A DNA stretch of 64,000 nucleotides from Anaerotignum sp. MB30-C6. Lineage in GTDB: Bacteria > Bacillota > Clostridia > Lachnospirales > Anaerotignaceae. The stretch spans positions 2,728,001 through 2,792,000 of the forward strand of contig NZ_CP133078.1 of assembly GCF_030908465.1 (NCBI RefSeq), read 5' to 3'. Of this stretch, positions 34,260 to 42,972 are shown in pieces (the first letter of the stretch is position 1; each line of letters begins with the position of its first letter). The notes below the pieces were generated by a model. That model made no database searches. It was given only the letters and a program-made list of their open reading frames with translations, and was not told the origin of the DNA. The position numbers and the translations under genes are program-made.

Positions 34260-34292
34260 AAAAAGGCATCCTTTCTTGGATGCCTTTTTTTA
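34260..34292 (+). terminator. Terminator of nrdDG
   Basis: AAAGGCATCC pairs with GGATGCCTTT around a six-base loop, followed by T-rich sequence. Confidence 0.9.
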
Positions 34293-34329
34293 TGACTCAA
34301 ACACACCCTCTATGACTGTCCTCCATTCA

Positions 34330-34371
34330 TAAAAATAACCCCACTGTAACCTTTTGGCTAAGTGGGGTTTC
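34330..34371 (-). terminator. Terminator of the two-component operon
   Basis: CCCCACT pairs with AGTGGGG around a 15-base loop; on the minus strand TTATTTTT follows. It is 17 bases past the kinase stop. Confidence 0.75.
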
Positions 34372-34388
34372 TTTTATATTCCTATTTT

Positions 34389-36338
34389 TTACCTGATTTC
34401 TTCATTTTCCCCCTGTTCTTCCTGCACCGCACCTTCATCTTCATCTTCTTTTTGTTCTTGAAGGTTCGGCTCTTTTGCCAAAGGAAATTGCACAAAAGAT
34501 TTAAACATATCGCCATCAATGGAAAGGGTAAACTTCCCTTTTTGTATTTCCACCAAGCTACGGGCAATGTTTAGTCCCAAACCACTGCCCTCCGTAGAAC
34601 GAGAGCTATCCCCTCGCACGAAGCGTTCCATCAATTCATCGGGTGCAACATTTAGCTGCTCCCTAGAAATATTTTTCATGGAAATTAACCCATACTGGCC
34701 TTTCTTTGCAACATCCACATAAACCCTTGTTCCAGGCTGAGAATATTTACAAGCATTGCTCAAAAGGTTACTTAATACACGCCAAGTCAAATTACCGTCA
34801 ACCATACCATAAATCGGTTCATCCAAAGCGGTAATCACTACTTCCAAGTTTGACAGTTCCAGTTTTTCTTCATACTCTGCTACCCCCTGATGAACCAACT
34901 CACAAAGATCCGTAGGTACCAGATTGGCGGAAATATTACCTGTTGACGCCTTCGATGCCTCTACCAAATCCTCTGTTAGTTTTTTCAACCGTCTGGATTG
35001 ACGATCCAAAACCTCTAAATACTCCTGTGCCTGTCCTGTTAACCCCTGTTTTTTTAATAAGTCAACATAGTTGATAATAGAGGTTAACGGGGTCTTAATG
35101 TCGTGGGACACATTAGTAATTAACTCCGTTTTTAATCGTTCACTTTTGATTTTTTGCTCCATGGCAATCAAGGCACCCTTAGACAGGCTATTTAAATTGT
35201 TCCCATGACGTCTAAAAGTGCGAAACATTCTGGAAATATCCACCTTATACTCTAAGTTTCCGTTGGCCAACTGTTCCCCTGCTTTTTTCAGTTTTTGCAG
35301 CTGGGCTGAGGTGGAAAGAAGCAACACCATAATAATGCAATTCACAACAAAAACACTAAAGCTATTATAGGAATTTGCAAAATAAAAGCTCGAAATTAAA
35401 AGCCATGCTACCCCTACTTTCCAAGTCATAGGTAAAGCGGTTATGGCATCTCTCATGGTAGTAACCACAGCAATAGCAAATTTCCATCCAATATGGAAAA
35501 ACCAATAGGTGATAGAATTTCTCCACCATTTCCCCATTTTTAGTCTTGTACTAATGCTCATTAATACCGCCACCCCTAAGGCCGATAGATAAAACAGAAC
35601 ACTCAAAAGGACAATTAGATGGGAAAAACTATTAAAAGGATAAATTTCATGAAGTCCTGCCACGGGGATCGCTCCCAACATTAGCACCAGACCAAAATAA
35701 ATTTCCAAAGGGATACGATCCTGAAGGTTTGGCGTAATCACATCACTATCCCCCCTGTGTCCTGCGGCACATAACAAGTAGATTAAAGAAGCAAAAAATA
35801 CTAGCATGCTGACCAATGCCAAAAGAAGCATCCACATTCTAAGGTTATAAGCCATTTCATAAAGTTGATATGACATCCAATAGTTATCCGAAGCCGTTAG
35901 CGGGCTTTTCACATAGCTTTTTAGTTGAATAACCAAAGGCTCATCATATTCAATCCATTTTCCATTTGAGTCATAATACTCAAAAATAGAGTAGGTAAAG
36001 CTTTTGGTTGCCCCTGCTACTTCAGGTACATTACCTTGATTTAATATATTTCCTCCGCCATCAAAAATTTGAAAACCGAAATTCGAGTTACCCTTTGCTT
36101 TCCATTCCTCTAACCCTATCGGGTCATACTTGTACAGATCAAAAATGTCATCAGCATATTGTCTGGTTGTCCTTTCACACAAAGATGTTTCGTAATAAGA
36201 GTGAGGGCTACCACTATAAAAACCACTTTCTCCCCCCAAAATCACAGTAGATACACTAATTAAACCTGAAACCGCAGAAATCACCACAAGGAATAAGGCC
36301 AGAACTTTAAACCCGAGATTATGGGTGACCTTTGTCAT
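34389..36338 (-). CDS. Membrane sensor histidine kinase
   Basis: A 649-residue kinase. One membrane helix (about 10-33) is followed by an extracellular region (about 34-165) and then a block of about seven helices between 165 and 345. The cytoplasmic part has a HisKA domain with NVSHDIKTPLTSI (phosphoacceptor His near 410) and a HATPase_c domain with NLLSNACKYS (N box) and SGLGLNIARSLVE (G2 box). The last 25 residues are strongly acidic. The multi-helix block resembles clostridial VanS-like kinases. It overlaps its response regulator by one base (TAATG). The signal is unknown; an envelope cue is inferred from the divergent glycosyltransferase. Confidence 0.9.
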   Translation of the reverse strand: MTKVTHNLGFKVLALFLVVISAVSGLISVSTVILGGESGFYSGSPHSYYETSLCERTTRQYADDIFDLYKYDPIGLEEWKAKGNSNFGFQIFDGGGNILNQGNVPEVAGATKSFTYSIFEYYDSNGKWIEYDEPLVIQLKSYVKSPLTASDNYWMSYQLYEMAYNLRMWMLLLALVSMLVFFASLIYLLCAAGHRGDSDVITPNLQDRIPLEIYFGLVLMLGAIPVAGLHEIYPFNSFSHLIVLLSVLFYLSALGVAVLMSISTRLKMGKWWRNSITYWFFHIGWKFAIAVVTTMRDAITALPMTWKVGVAWLLISSFYFANSYNSFSVFVVNCIIMVLLLSTSAQLQKLKKAGEQLANGNLEYKVDISRMFRTFRRHGNNLNSLSKGALIAMEQKIKSERLKTELITNVSHDIKTPLTSIINYVDLLKKQGLTGQAQEYLEVLDRQSRRLKKLTEDLVEASKASTGNISANLVPTDLCELVHQGVAEYEEKLELSNLEVVITALDEPIYGMVDGNLTWRVLSNLLSNACKYSQPGTRVYVDVAKKGQYGLISMKNISREQLNVAPDELMERFVRGDSSRSTEGSGLGLNIARSLVEIQKGKFTLSIDGDMFKSFVQFPLAKEPNLQEQKEDEDEGAVQEEQGENEEIR

Positions 36339-37036
36339 TATTCTTTAGCCTCCTTTTCAATTTTATAACCAAGACCCCAAACCACTTTTAAATAACGAGG
36401 TTCCGAGGGATTGATTTCAATTTTTTCTCGCAGATGACGAATGTGTACCGCTACAACACTACCTGAACCATAAGCATCTTCATTCCAAATTTGCTCATAA
36501 ATTTGGGTAGATGAGAATACACGCCCGGGATTTTCCATAAGAAGTTTTAAAATGTTATATTCGCTAGGGGTCAACGAAACGGGCTCGCCGTCCACAGTAA
36601 CGGTTTTAGATTCATCGTCTAAATCTATACCGCCGATAACCAAATGGGAAGCTTTTTTCGCCATACCCCCTAAAGAAGTATACCGCCTTAACTGAGAACG
36701 CACCCGTGCCATTACTTCTATGGGGTTAAAAGGCTTTGTAATATAATCATCTGCACCAATATTTAACCCTAGGATTTTATCACTATCTTCACTCTTTGCC
36801 GTAAGCAAAATAATGGGTATATTGGAAGACTCCCGAAGCTTTGCCGTAGCCGAAATACCATCCATTTGAGGCATCATAATATCCATCAAAATTAGGTGAA
36901 TATCATTGTTTTCAACCACTTGTAAGGCCTCTTTTCCTGTATACGCAGTAAAGATTTTATAATTCTCCGTAGAAAGATAAATAGATAAGGCAGAAACGAT
37001 ATCCTTCTCATCATCACAAATTAAAATATTGTACAT
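36338..37036 (-). CDS. OmpR-family response regulator
   Basis: A 232-residue regulator. The receiver domain (1-115) has the acidic pair ICDDEKD, the phosphoacceptor Asp in LILMDIMMPQMDG, the Thr in LLTAKSE and the Lys in DYITKPFNP. The C-terminal winged helix (about 135-230) carries LTPSEYNILKLLMENPGRVF and VVAVHIRHLREKIE. The ATG at 37036 has GGAGG eight bases upstream and is preferred to the start at 37054. It is the first gene of the kinase operon and diverges from the glycosyltransferase. Confidence 0.93.
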   Translation of the reverse strand: MYNILICDDEKDIVSALSIYLSTENYKIFTAYTGKEALQVVENNDIHLILMDIMMPQMDGISATAKLRESSNIPIILLTAKSEDSDKILGLNIGADDYITKPFNPIEVMARVRSQLRRYTSLGGMAKKASHLVIGGIDLDDESKTVTVDGEPVSLTPSEYNILKLLMENPGRVFSSTQIYEQIWNEDAYGSGSVVAVHIRHLREKIEINPSEPRYLKVVWGLGYKIEKEAKE

Positions 37037-37116
37037 GAAGTACACCTCCGTCATTCTGTAAATTCATTGTATAAAAAAGCCCTTAAGAAACCATCGGGAA
37101 TTTTTTTAATTTTCCC

Positions 37117-37168
37117 TTAAGATTCTAATTTTCGTATTTATTAAGATTTTTGTTAAGTTCTTCTTAAA
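37117..37168. promoter_or_regulatory. Phased TTAAG direct repeats between the regulator and glycosyltransferase genes
   Basis: TTAAG occurs at 37117, 37141 and 37153, with TTAAA at 37164; another TTAAG is at 37083. The start-to-start distances of 24, 12 and 11 bases keep the copies near one helix face, as expected for tandem OmpR-type regulator binding. The repeats lie in the shared divergent promoter region. Confidence 0.5.
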
Positions 37169-37233
37169 ATATATACCCTATATTTAATGAAGACAATAAA
37201 AACTTGTAAAAGTTCGGAAAGGTGGTATATAAA

Positions 37234-38463
37234 GTGGAAGAACTACTATGGGTAGCAGTTGTGCTGGGATTGCTTCTAAGACTCATTAGCTTATATTTTG
37301 GTGGCATCGCTTGTTTCGCATTAAAAAAAGAAGTGCAATATCCCCAAGCAAAAAAAATGCGTCGCATTGCCGTCATGACCGCCGCCAGAAATGAGGAATC
37401 TGTAATCGGAGGTTTTATCGAAAGCATTCAAAAACAAGAGTATCCACAGGAATTATTTGACGTATTCGTCATTCCCAATAATTGTACTGACAATACGGAA
37501 GGCACAGCAAAAGCCTATGGCGCCCAAATAATCCACTGTCCCTTCCCTGTAAAACACAAGGGCGATGCCTTACATCAGGCATTGATGCAGCTACAAAAAA
37601 AAGGGTATGATGCTTTTTGCATATTCGATTCTGATAATATCGTGAAATCCGATTTCCTTCTTAGAATCAATGATGCCTTTGATGCAGGAGCAAAAGTTGT
37701 AAAGGGTCGACAACTAGCGTGCAATGCCCATGCCTCTTGGGTTTCAGGATGCTATAATATATATTTTAACCTATTTCATTTATTTTTCAACAAAGCAAGA
37801 GGTGCTTGTGGCCTTTCCGCAAAATTAGTAGGTACAGGCTTTGCAGTACATAAAGATGTTTTAGAAAGGCTTGGCGGTTGGAATACCGCAACCATAGCCG
37901 AGGATGCAGAGTTCTCCGCACAATGCGCATTACTAGGGGAGCGTGTTTGGTGGGTACCCGATGCCATCACATACGACGAACAGCCCACGTCCTTTCGCAC
38001 CTCCTTGGTACAACGCCGTCGTTGGTGTAGTGGTATTATGCAGGTGGCAAAACTTGAATTCACAAGTTTAGTGAAACGACTTTTTAAGCCAAATTGGGCT
38101 TTTGCTGCGGATTTTACCATGTTTTTAATGGGGGCTTTTGCCCAGGCACTGTCTATTGTTCCCCTAGGTCTAACCTTCTTGGCAGCCGTCCTCGACGGTG
38201 GAGATGGGATCTTAAACTTCTTCCAAGTTATGGGGGCCTACTTTGTGTTCTATTATAGCATTATGTTTTCTATGGCGGTTTTTCTTACCTATCACCAAGA
38301 AAAGAAAGTGTTCCCAAAAGAAATGCGCTCAGCAATTTTTATGTTTCCTATTTTTATGGCATCTTGGATTCCATTGCAGGTATTGAGCTTGTTTAAAGAG
38401 ACAAGCAGTTGGAAAGAAATTCGTCATACGGGGAAAAACAAAAGTTCTCTCCCCACTTCTTAA
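37234..38463 (+). CDS. Processive-type family 2 membrane glycosyltransferase
   Basis: About 409 residues. An N-terminal membrane helix (about 3-25) precedes a GT2 domain: VMTAARNEESVIGGFIESI, the nucleotide-sugar DSD motif in CIFDSDNIV (near 132), the AEDAEFS catalytic segment, and QRRRWCSG, the (Q/R)xxRW motif of processive enzymes. Two or three helices follow (about 285-365). This is the architecture of hyaluronan/poly-GlcNAc synthase-like enzymes; the polymer is unknown. The GTG at 37234 is preferred, with AAGGTGG eight bases upstream. It diverges from a two-component regulator that probably controls it. Confidence 0.88.
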   Translation: MEELLWVAVVLGLLLRLISLYFGGIACFALKKEVQYPQAKKMRRIAVMTAARNEESVIGGFIESIQKQEYPQELFDVFVIPNNCTDNTEGTAKAYGAQIIHCPFPVKHKGDALHQALMQLQKKGYDAFCIFDSDNIVKSDFLLRINDAFDAGAKVVKGRQLACNAHASWVSGCYNIYFNLFHLFFNKARGACGLSAKLVGTGFAVHKDVLERLGGWNTATIAEDAEFSAQCALLGERVWWVPDAITYDEQPTSFRTSLVQRRRWCSGIMQVAKLEFTSLVKRLFKPNWAFAADFTMFLMGAFAQALSIVPLGLTFLAAVLDGGDGILNFFQVMGAYFVFYYSIMFSMAVFLTYHQEKKVFPKEMRSAIFMFPIFMASWIPLQVLSLFKETSSWKEIRHTGKNKSSLPTS

Positions 38464-38520
38464 CAGGTAGCATTGCTATTGTTTAACCAAATAAGATTAC
38501 TCAAAACTACCCCCATACAT

Positions 38521-38552
38521 AAAAGCGACAGATATGTTTCTGCCGCTTTTTT
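38521..38552 (+). terminator. Terminator of the glycosyltransferase gene
   Basis: AAAAGCGACAG pairs with CTGCCGCTTTT (one mismatch), followed by T-rich sequence. Confidence 0.8.
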
Positions 38553-38583
38553 CTTTCAATATTTAATTCCCTTCGCCTTTATT

Positions 38584-39756
38584 TTATACACTCTCTGCAG
38601 GGTGACTTTCCTGTACCATAAGGGAAAATTCGTTGAGGTGGGACAGTATATCCCTTTCTCCCCAATACATTACTTCAAGAATTCTATTATCTTTCTGTAA
38701 ATAGATCTTTGTATCGCCTACACTTTCCGCAATCCAAACCTGATCCACATCCAAATCCTCTTCTTCAAACTTAGTTGTATGATAAAGTCTCATCATTTTT
38801 TGAAGTAACCCATTGGCTAATGCTTCATATCTTAACTCAATATAGGTCAACCGAATGTGGGCATCACCCCTCTGCATCTTTCCATTCAAAACGTAGTTTG
38901 TTCTTCCATACTCCTCTATCTCATACTGAATAGGAGCCAAAAGAGATGTCCTTGTGTCTATATATGTACCCTCGTTCCAATACTCCATTTCAGGTTTTTC
39001 TGTCTCAATTTCCTCAAGCGTCACATAGGAAAAAGGCACACTAATTTTTGCAGAATCCACCTTATCATAGTTATACAATCCAACTCCCTCGGTAATAATG
39101 GGAATAAATAAAACTGCAAAAGCGAAAAAATTCAAAACTGTCTCCGCACGAATCCATTTGGTAGTAGGAATATATGGTGAATCTTCTTCCACACCAGAAT
39201 CCATACCTTCCAACTTCTTTTTGATAAGGACATAGGAGCGATATTCACGGATACTCTGCATCGTATAAATTATTATAGCGATAATGAAGGCATAGCCACG
39301 GTATTCTTCTGACCCAAGAATATAGTCATCAAAACTCATATAAAGTATTGCCAACTGTGCCCCAAGAAAAAAAATTACTCCTGCACCTGCAAGCCACATA
39401 CTGTTACGCTTTTTCTTCTCAAGTTCTTCATACAGACGCCGCTCCTCTTCTTTTGAATAAGGAATAGGATTTGGATATTCATCACTATTTGAGAAAACAT
39501 AAAATGTTCTTTGAAGGACAGCTACAAAATTCCAGCCTTTCTCTTCAAATGGCTCTATCACTGTACTTGGAACTACTTCATCTTCCACTTCTTTTAGTAT
39601 TAAGCGATATTTTAATTTTTGGCAACACTCATCCTTAAACTTGGCTTTTTTCCCCGTAAAAGAATCTAATATAAGGCCCTCATCAGCCATTTGTGATAGC
39701 CATTGTTCCATGGCCACTGTATCAAATATATTTACTGGAATAAGTCGTTTTTCCAT
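38584..39756 (-). CDS. DUF2812 domain membrane protein
   Basis: A 390-residue protein. Residues 1-110 match DUF2812: KRLIPVNIFDTVAMEQWLSQMADEG at the start, FTGKKAKFK, and GWNFVAVLQRTFYVFSN. Three membrane helices follow (about 121-143, 150-170 and 212-232), with a C-terminal soluble domain (about 235-390). DUF2812 proteins often accompany PadR-type regulators, but none is adjacent here. Function unknown. It converges on the glycosyltransferase gene. Confidence 0.8.
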   Translation of the reverse strand: MEKRLIPVNIFDTVAMEQWLSQMADEGLILDSFTGKKAKFKDECCQKLKYRLILKEVEDEVVPSTVIEPFEEKGWNFVAVLQRTFYVFSNSDEYPNPIPYSKEEERRLYEELEKKKRNSMWLAGAGVIFFLGAQLAILYMSFDDYILGSEEYRGYAFIIAIIIYTMQSIREYRSYVLIKKKLEGMDSGVEEDSPYIPTTKWIRAETVLNFFAFAVLFIPIITEGVGLYNYDKVDSAKISVPFSYVTLEEIETEKPEMEYWNEGTYIDTRTSLLAPIQYEIEEYGRTNYVLNGKMQRGDAHIRLTYIELRYEALANGLLQKMMRLYHTTKFEEEDLDVDQVWIAESVGDTKIYLQKDNRILEVMYWGERDILSHLNEFSLMVQESHPAESV

Positions 39757-39837
39757 AGAAAACCTCCTTATTAAACAAATTAAAATCCAGATTGTACCAT
39801 ATTGAATATATCAATATGTTTAAAATTTGTCAACCAA

Positions 39838-39867
39838 ACAAAAAGGTTAACCCTTACGGATTAACCT
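39838..39867 (-). terminator. Terminator of the Fur-family gene
   Basis: GGTTAA pairs with TTAACC around a ten-base loop, overlapping the stop codon; the minus strand continues with CTTTTTG. Confidence 0.7.
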
Positions 39868-40292
39868 TCTGCATGTTTTCTTTGGCAATCTGCGCATATC
39901 CCATAAAGAATCAGCTGTTCACATTCCACTTCGAAATCTAACTCTTTCGCTAACTTTTTATGAATATCCGTCAAATCATCCATGTATAAATCTCTTACCT
40001 GCCCACACTCGGTACAAACCGTATGGGGATGGCATTTTACAACAGCATCATAACGAGAACTTCCCTCTCTCACATTCAGTTCCTGAACTAATCCAAGCTG
40101 CTTAAAAAAATCTAAGGTTTTGTAAACCGTAGCCAAGCTCATTGTTGGATTTGTTGGTTCTAGTGCTTTATAGATGGTTTCCGCATTAGGATGCTCTGAG
40201 GTACTTAACAACATATTGTAAACTGCAATACGCTGTGGTGTTACTTTTAGACCTTTTTCTCTTAAAATCTGTGCAGTTTCTCTCATATGCAA
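39861..40292 (-). CDS. Fur family regulator, PerR-like
   Basis: A 143-residue metalloregulator. The winged helix (about 1-80) has GLKVTPQRIAVYNML and SLATVYKTLDFFKQLG. The dimerisation part has a structural zinc site built from CTECG and CADCQ, and a regulatory His cluster at VKCHPHTVC. The length and paired CxxC motifs suit the PerR or Fur branch; the short upstream stretch TATAATAATAAT is only a weak Per-box candidate, so the ligand is not settled. It is divergent from trmL. Confidence 0.85.
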   Translation of the reverse strand: MHMRETAQILREKGLKVTPQRIAVYNMLLSTSEHPNAETIYKALEPTNPTMSLATVYKTLDFFKQLGLVQELNVREGSSRYDAVVKCHPHTVCTECGQVRDLYMDDLTDIHKKLAKELDFEVECEQLILYGICADCQRKHAEG

Positions 40293-40451
40293 AACTCCTA
40301 AACGATAACTATTTTTATATAATAATAATGCATAACAGCAAATTAGTCAATAGTAAATAAAGCCAACATATAAAAAACCACTTTTCAAAATATTGTTTTA
40401 TGCCTTGGTTTGTGCTACAATTTCAAACATAAATTGAAAGGAGGACATACT

Positions 40452-40940
40452 ATGCATATTGTACTTTTAGAGCCTGAGATACCGCAAAATGCAGGAAATA
40501 TTGCAAGAACATGCGCTGTCACCAACTCTGTTTTACACCTAATTAAACCTTTGGGGTTTTCGGTAGATGATAAATATTTAAAGCGTGCAGGCTTAGATTA
40601 TTGGAATCTTCTTGATATTCGTTATTATGATAATTTCCAAGAATTTATTGAAAAAAATCAAGGAGTTCGCCTTTGGATGGCGACGACAAAAGCCAAACAT
40701 GTATATTCTGATATAACCTATGAGGAAAATGACTATTTTATGTTCGGACGGGAAAGTGCAGGTATCCCAGAAGAAATCCTCATGGCGTATGAAGCAAATA
40801 CCATCCGTATCCCCATGTTGGCAGAGGCTAGAAGCCTAAACCTATCAAACTCCGTAGCCATTGTAATCTACGAGGCTCTTCGCCAGAAGGGCTTCCCCGG
40901 TATGCTTTTTGAAGGGCAATTACACAATCACACTTGGTAA
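40452..40940 (+). CDS. trmL: tRNA (cytidine(34)-2'-O)-methyltransferase
   Basis: A 162-residue SPOUT methyltransferase that modifies the wobble ribose of tRNA-Leu isoacceptors. The N-terminal VLLEPEIPQNAGNIARTC and the knot motifs LIKPLGF, FGRESAGIPEEIL and RIPMLAEARSLNLSNSVA are complete. The ATG at 40452 has GGAGG seven bases upstream, so the frame to 40410 is not used. It is a single-gene unit with a terminator. Confidence 0.95.
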   Translation: MHIVLLEPEIPQNAGNIARTCAVTNSVLHLIKPLGFSVDDKYLKRAGLDYWNLLDIRYYDNFQEFIEKNQGVRLWMATTKAKHVYSDITYEENDYFMFGRESAGIPEEILMAYEANTIRIPMLAEARSLNLSNSVAIVIYEALRQKGFPGMLFEGQLHNHTW

Positions 40941-40957
40941 AAACCCTAGACTCTTAT

Positions 40958-40982
40958 AGGCAAGGCTCCCTTGCCTTTTTTA
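40958..40982 (+). terminator. Terminator of trmL
   Basis: AGGCAAGG pairs with CCTTGCCT around a three-base loop, followed by a T tract. Confidence 0.9.
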
Positions 40983-41002
40983 TTGAAACATATCATCAAA
41001 AG

Positions 41003-41034
41003 AAAAACCACCGGCCCTTTTAAAAGACCGGTGG
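41003..41034 (-). terminator. Terminator of the PocR-MCP gene
   Basis: CCACCGG pairs with CCGGTGG around a T/A-rich loop; the minus strand continues with TTTTTC. Confidence 0.85.
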
Positions 41035-41081
41035 ATAGCCTATTAAGCTTTAACTTCTTATTTTTTTATCCCATTCTTTGT

Positions 41082-42116
41082 TTACTTAAATAACTCATCT
41101 AAGTTCTTCGCAATCACAACGGATTCCTGCACCATTTTTTGCAAATTTTCCATAGCCTTAGTTAGGTGCTGTGAACTTTCTAAAGTAATATTTGAGTCCT
41201 GAATGGTCTGGCCTATTTTTTCTTGTATTTGTCCGTTTAGAACATCAATTTTTAAAACCGTATCATTAGAGCTTTCCGCAAGAGTATGTATTTCCTTTGC
41301 CACTACGGCAAAAGTCCTTCCTTCATTGCCTAACCTGGCAGCCTCAATCGAAGCATTTAAGCCTAATAACTTTGTTTGACTAATGATTTTCCCAATGGAT
41401 TTTAGTATATCAGAAATCTCCTTGGTTACGATACTAACTTCTGTTATTTTCTCAGAAAGCTCATTTTCATTCCCATACATCTCTTTGGCTGATAATGTTA
41501 CAGTTTCGATTGTTTTAAATATATTCTTAAAGTTCTCTGTCAGCACTTTAGATAATACTTCTATTTCTAATCTGTTATAACCATTTTCCGCTAACGCATT
41601 TACAACGAGATTTAAAACTTCTGACGCCGCTTGGATATTCTTCATAGGAACAATATCTATTTTATGGGACGCAGACCATAGCTCATTGTCATTTAAATTT
41701 AGCTCTCTGGCTACCTTTCTCATTTCCCCTTCTTGGGGTTCGGAATCTAATATTTGCCCCCCCAGCACAGTTCCCAAATGCCGCCCTCTGACAACAATAG
41801 GACAGGCAAAGTCAATCAAGTTGGCATGACATTTTCCAATATGGGGCTTCCCTGTTTTAACCGCCTTTGTGCCCATATCGTTATGGCAAGTGGCACATCT
41901 GGCATCACCAATAGAGGAACTGTGTATATAATTACTACAAAACTCACGGTAATAACTAGGGGATGTGATCTCTCTTCCCTCTCGGTCAACGGAAACCGCT
42001 GCACAATTCATACCCAGTGCAAAGTTATCCAAAAAATCTTGCAGCAAATGAATTTCAATAATATCCGCCACTTCTAACTTGTCCAAATCAATTGTTCCAT
42101 TCGTAATTTCTACCAT
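41082..42116 (-). CDS. Soluble PocR-domain methyl-accepting chemotaxis-like protein
   Basis: About 344 residues with no membrane segment. Residues 10-165 form a PocR ligand-binding domain with a Cys-rich core (YREFCSNY, CATCHNDMG, CHANLIDFACPI), which in relatives binds small metabolites or a metal. The C-terminal half is a short MCP signalling coiled coil whose tip region contains KLLGLNASIEAARLGNEGR. Membrane chemoreceptors are longer, so this is a cytoplasmic sensor. The ATG at 42116 follows AAGGGGG by seven bases; the frame extends to 42206. No chemotaxis genes are adjacent. Confidence 0.85.
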   Translation of the reverse strand: MVEITNGTIDLDKLEVADIIEIHLLQDFLDNFALGMNCAAVSVDREGREITSPSYYREFCSNYIHSSSIGDARCATCHNDMGTKAVKTGKPHIGKCHANLIDFACPIVVRGRHLGTVLGGQILDSEPQEGEMRKVARELNLNDNELWSASHKIDIVPMKNIQAASEVLNLVVNALAENGYNRLEIEVLSKVLTENFKNIFKTIETVTLSAKEMYGNENELSEKITEVSIVTKEISDILKSIGKIISQTKLLGLNASIEAARLGNEGRTFAVVAKEIHTLAESSNDTVLKIDVLNGQIQEKIGQTIQDSNITLESSQHLTKAMENLQKMVQESVVIAKNLDELFK

Positions 42117-42436
42117 TTTCCCGCCCCCTTGAAATAAATACTGAACTTCCAAATTGTTACAAACTCCATTTATTTTCATGTTATCACTACGGCTAATCCC
42201 TGTCAATGCAGGTGTAATATAACTTTATCAATTATTTATGTAAATAAATGTATGAAACCACCTTAAAAATCCATTTTTAAAATAATCTTATGATACAAAG
42301 GAAAAAACGATACTATACCTAAAGCCTCATAATTCTTTAGTAATAATCCACCTTGAGAAAGAGTTTAAAAGTTTTAAACATGACCTTCACCACAAGAAAA
42401 GCCTTTCTATCGCCAAAAACCTATGGAAATAATAAA

Positions 42437-42481
42437 ATACCCCATCTGGCAATTCTATCTTTCCTTGCACAAATGGGGTAT
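42437..42481 (-). terminator. Long-loop inverted repeat after the Nif11-like gene
   Basis: ATACCCCAT and ATGGGGTAT are exact complements separated by 27 bases, with a T-rich tract following on the minus strand. The rest of 42117-42499 holds nothing else I can identify. Confidence 0.6.
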
Positions 42482-42499
42482 ACCACTCAATTTTAAATT

Positions 42500-42787
42500 C
42501 TATCTTCCCTCTTCCATTCCTTCAATCGACGCCATAAATTGCTCGTAGGTGTCTCCCCATTTTTCTCTAGGTGGTGTGGAGCCAAGGCAACCATCCTCTA
42601 AATCTGCTAAATACCTTTGTCCTTGTTGATATATCTCACCCACAGTAATCGCACAGTCTAATTCTGTTGCAAGCTCACAGAGGGCCAATTCAGGGTCATT
42701 CGCCTTTTTTGTATCCAAAATTTTTTTTCGTAGAGAACTATCTTTTTTTGCTTTTTCTAGTAATTCAAATAATCCATCACTTAACAT
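42500..42787 (-). CDS. Nif11-leader-like small protein
   Basis: A 95-residue protein. Residues 1-50 follow the Nif11 pattern found in RiPP leader peptides and nitrogen-fixation-linked proteins: FELLEKAKKDSSLRKKIL, then DPELALCELATELDCAIT and VGEIY. The remaining 45 residues (DGCLGSTPPREKWGDTYEQ and an acidic end) would be the core region if it were a precursor, but there is no double-Gly leader site, few Cys/Ser/Thr, and no maturation or export gene nearby. The ATG at 42787 has GGAGG seven bases upstream. The Nif11 assignment is by pattern only. Confidence 0.6.
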   Translation of the reverse strand: MLSDGLFELLEKAKKDSSLRKKILDTKKANDPELALCELATELDCAITVGEIYQQGQRYLADLEDGCLGSTPPREKWGDTYEQFMASIEGMEEGR

Positions 42788-42866
42788 ATTCTCGCCTCCT
42801 TTTTTCACAGTATTTCCAACGGAAAACATTTCAATGCTGAAAATTCTTGTAAAGTAACTTTAAATA

Positions 42867-42896
42867 CAAAAAAGGATATTTCTAGAAATATCCTTT
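42867..42896 (-). terminator. Terminator of the PLP acyltransferase gene
   Basis: AAAGGATATTTC pairs with GAAATATCCTTT around TA, a near-perfect palindrome, followed on the minus strand by a T run. Confidence 0.85.
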
Positions 42897-42972
42897 CGGC
42901 TAATGTTAAGTCTAAAGTTTTTATATCAAAACCCTGTAATCATTAAAAATCAATTCTTATTTTTAATCCATA

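Noticed and set aside
40316-40331. Per-box-like sequence upstream of the Fur-family gene
   Set aside because: Only the left half fits TTATAAT-N-ATTATAA; AT-rich background makes this unconvincing.
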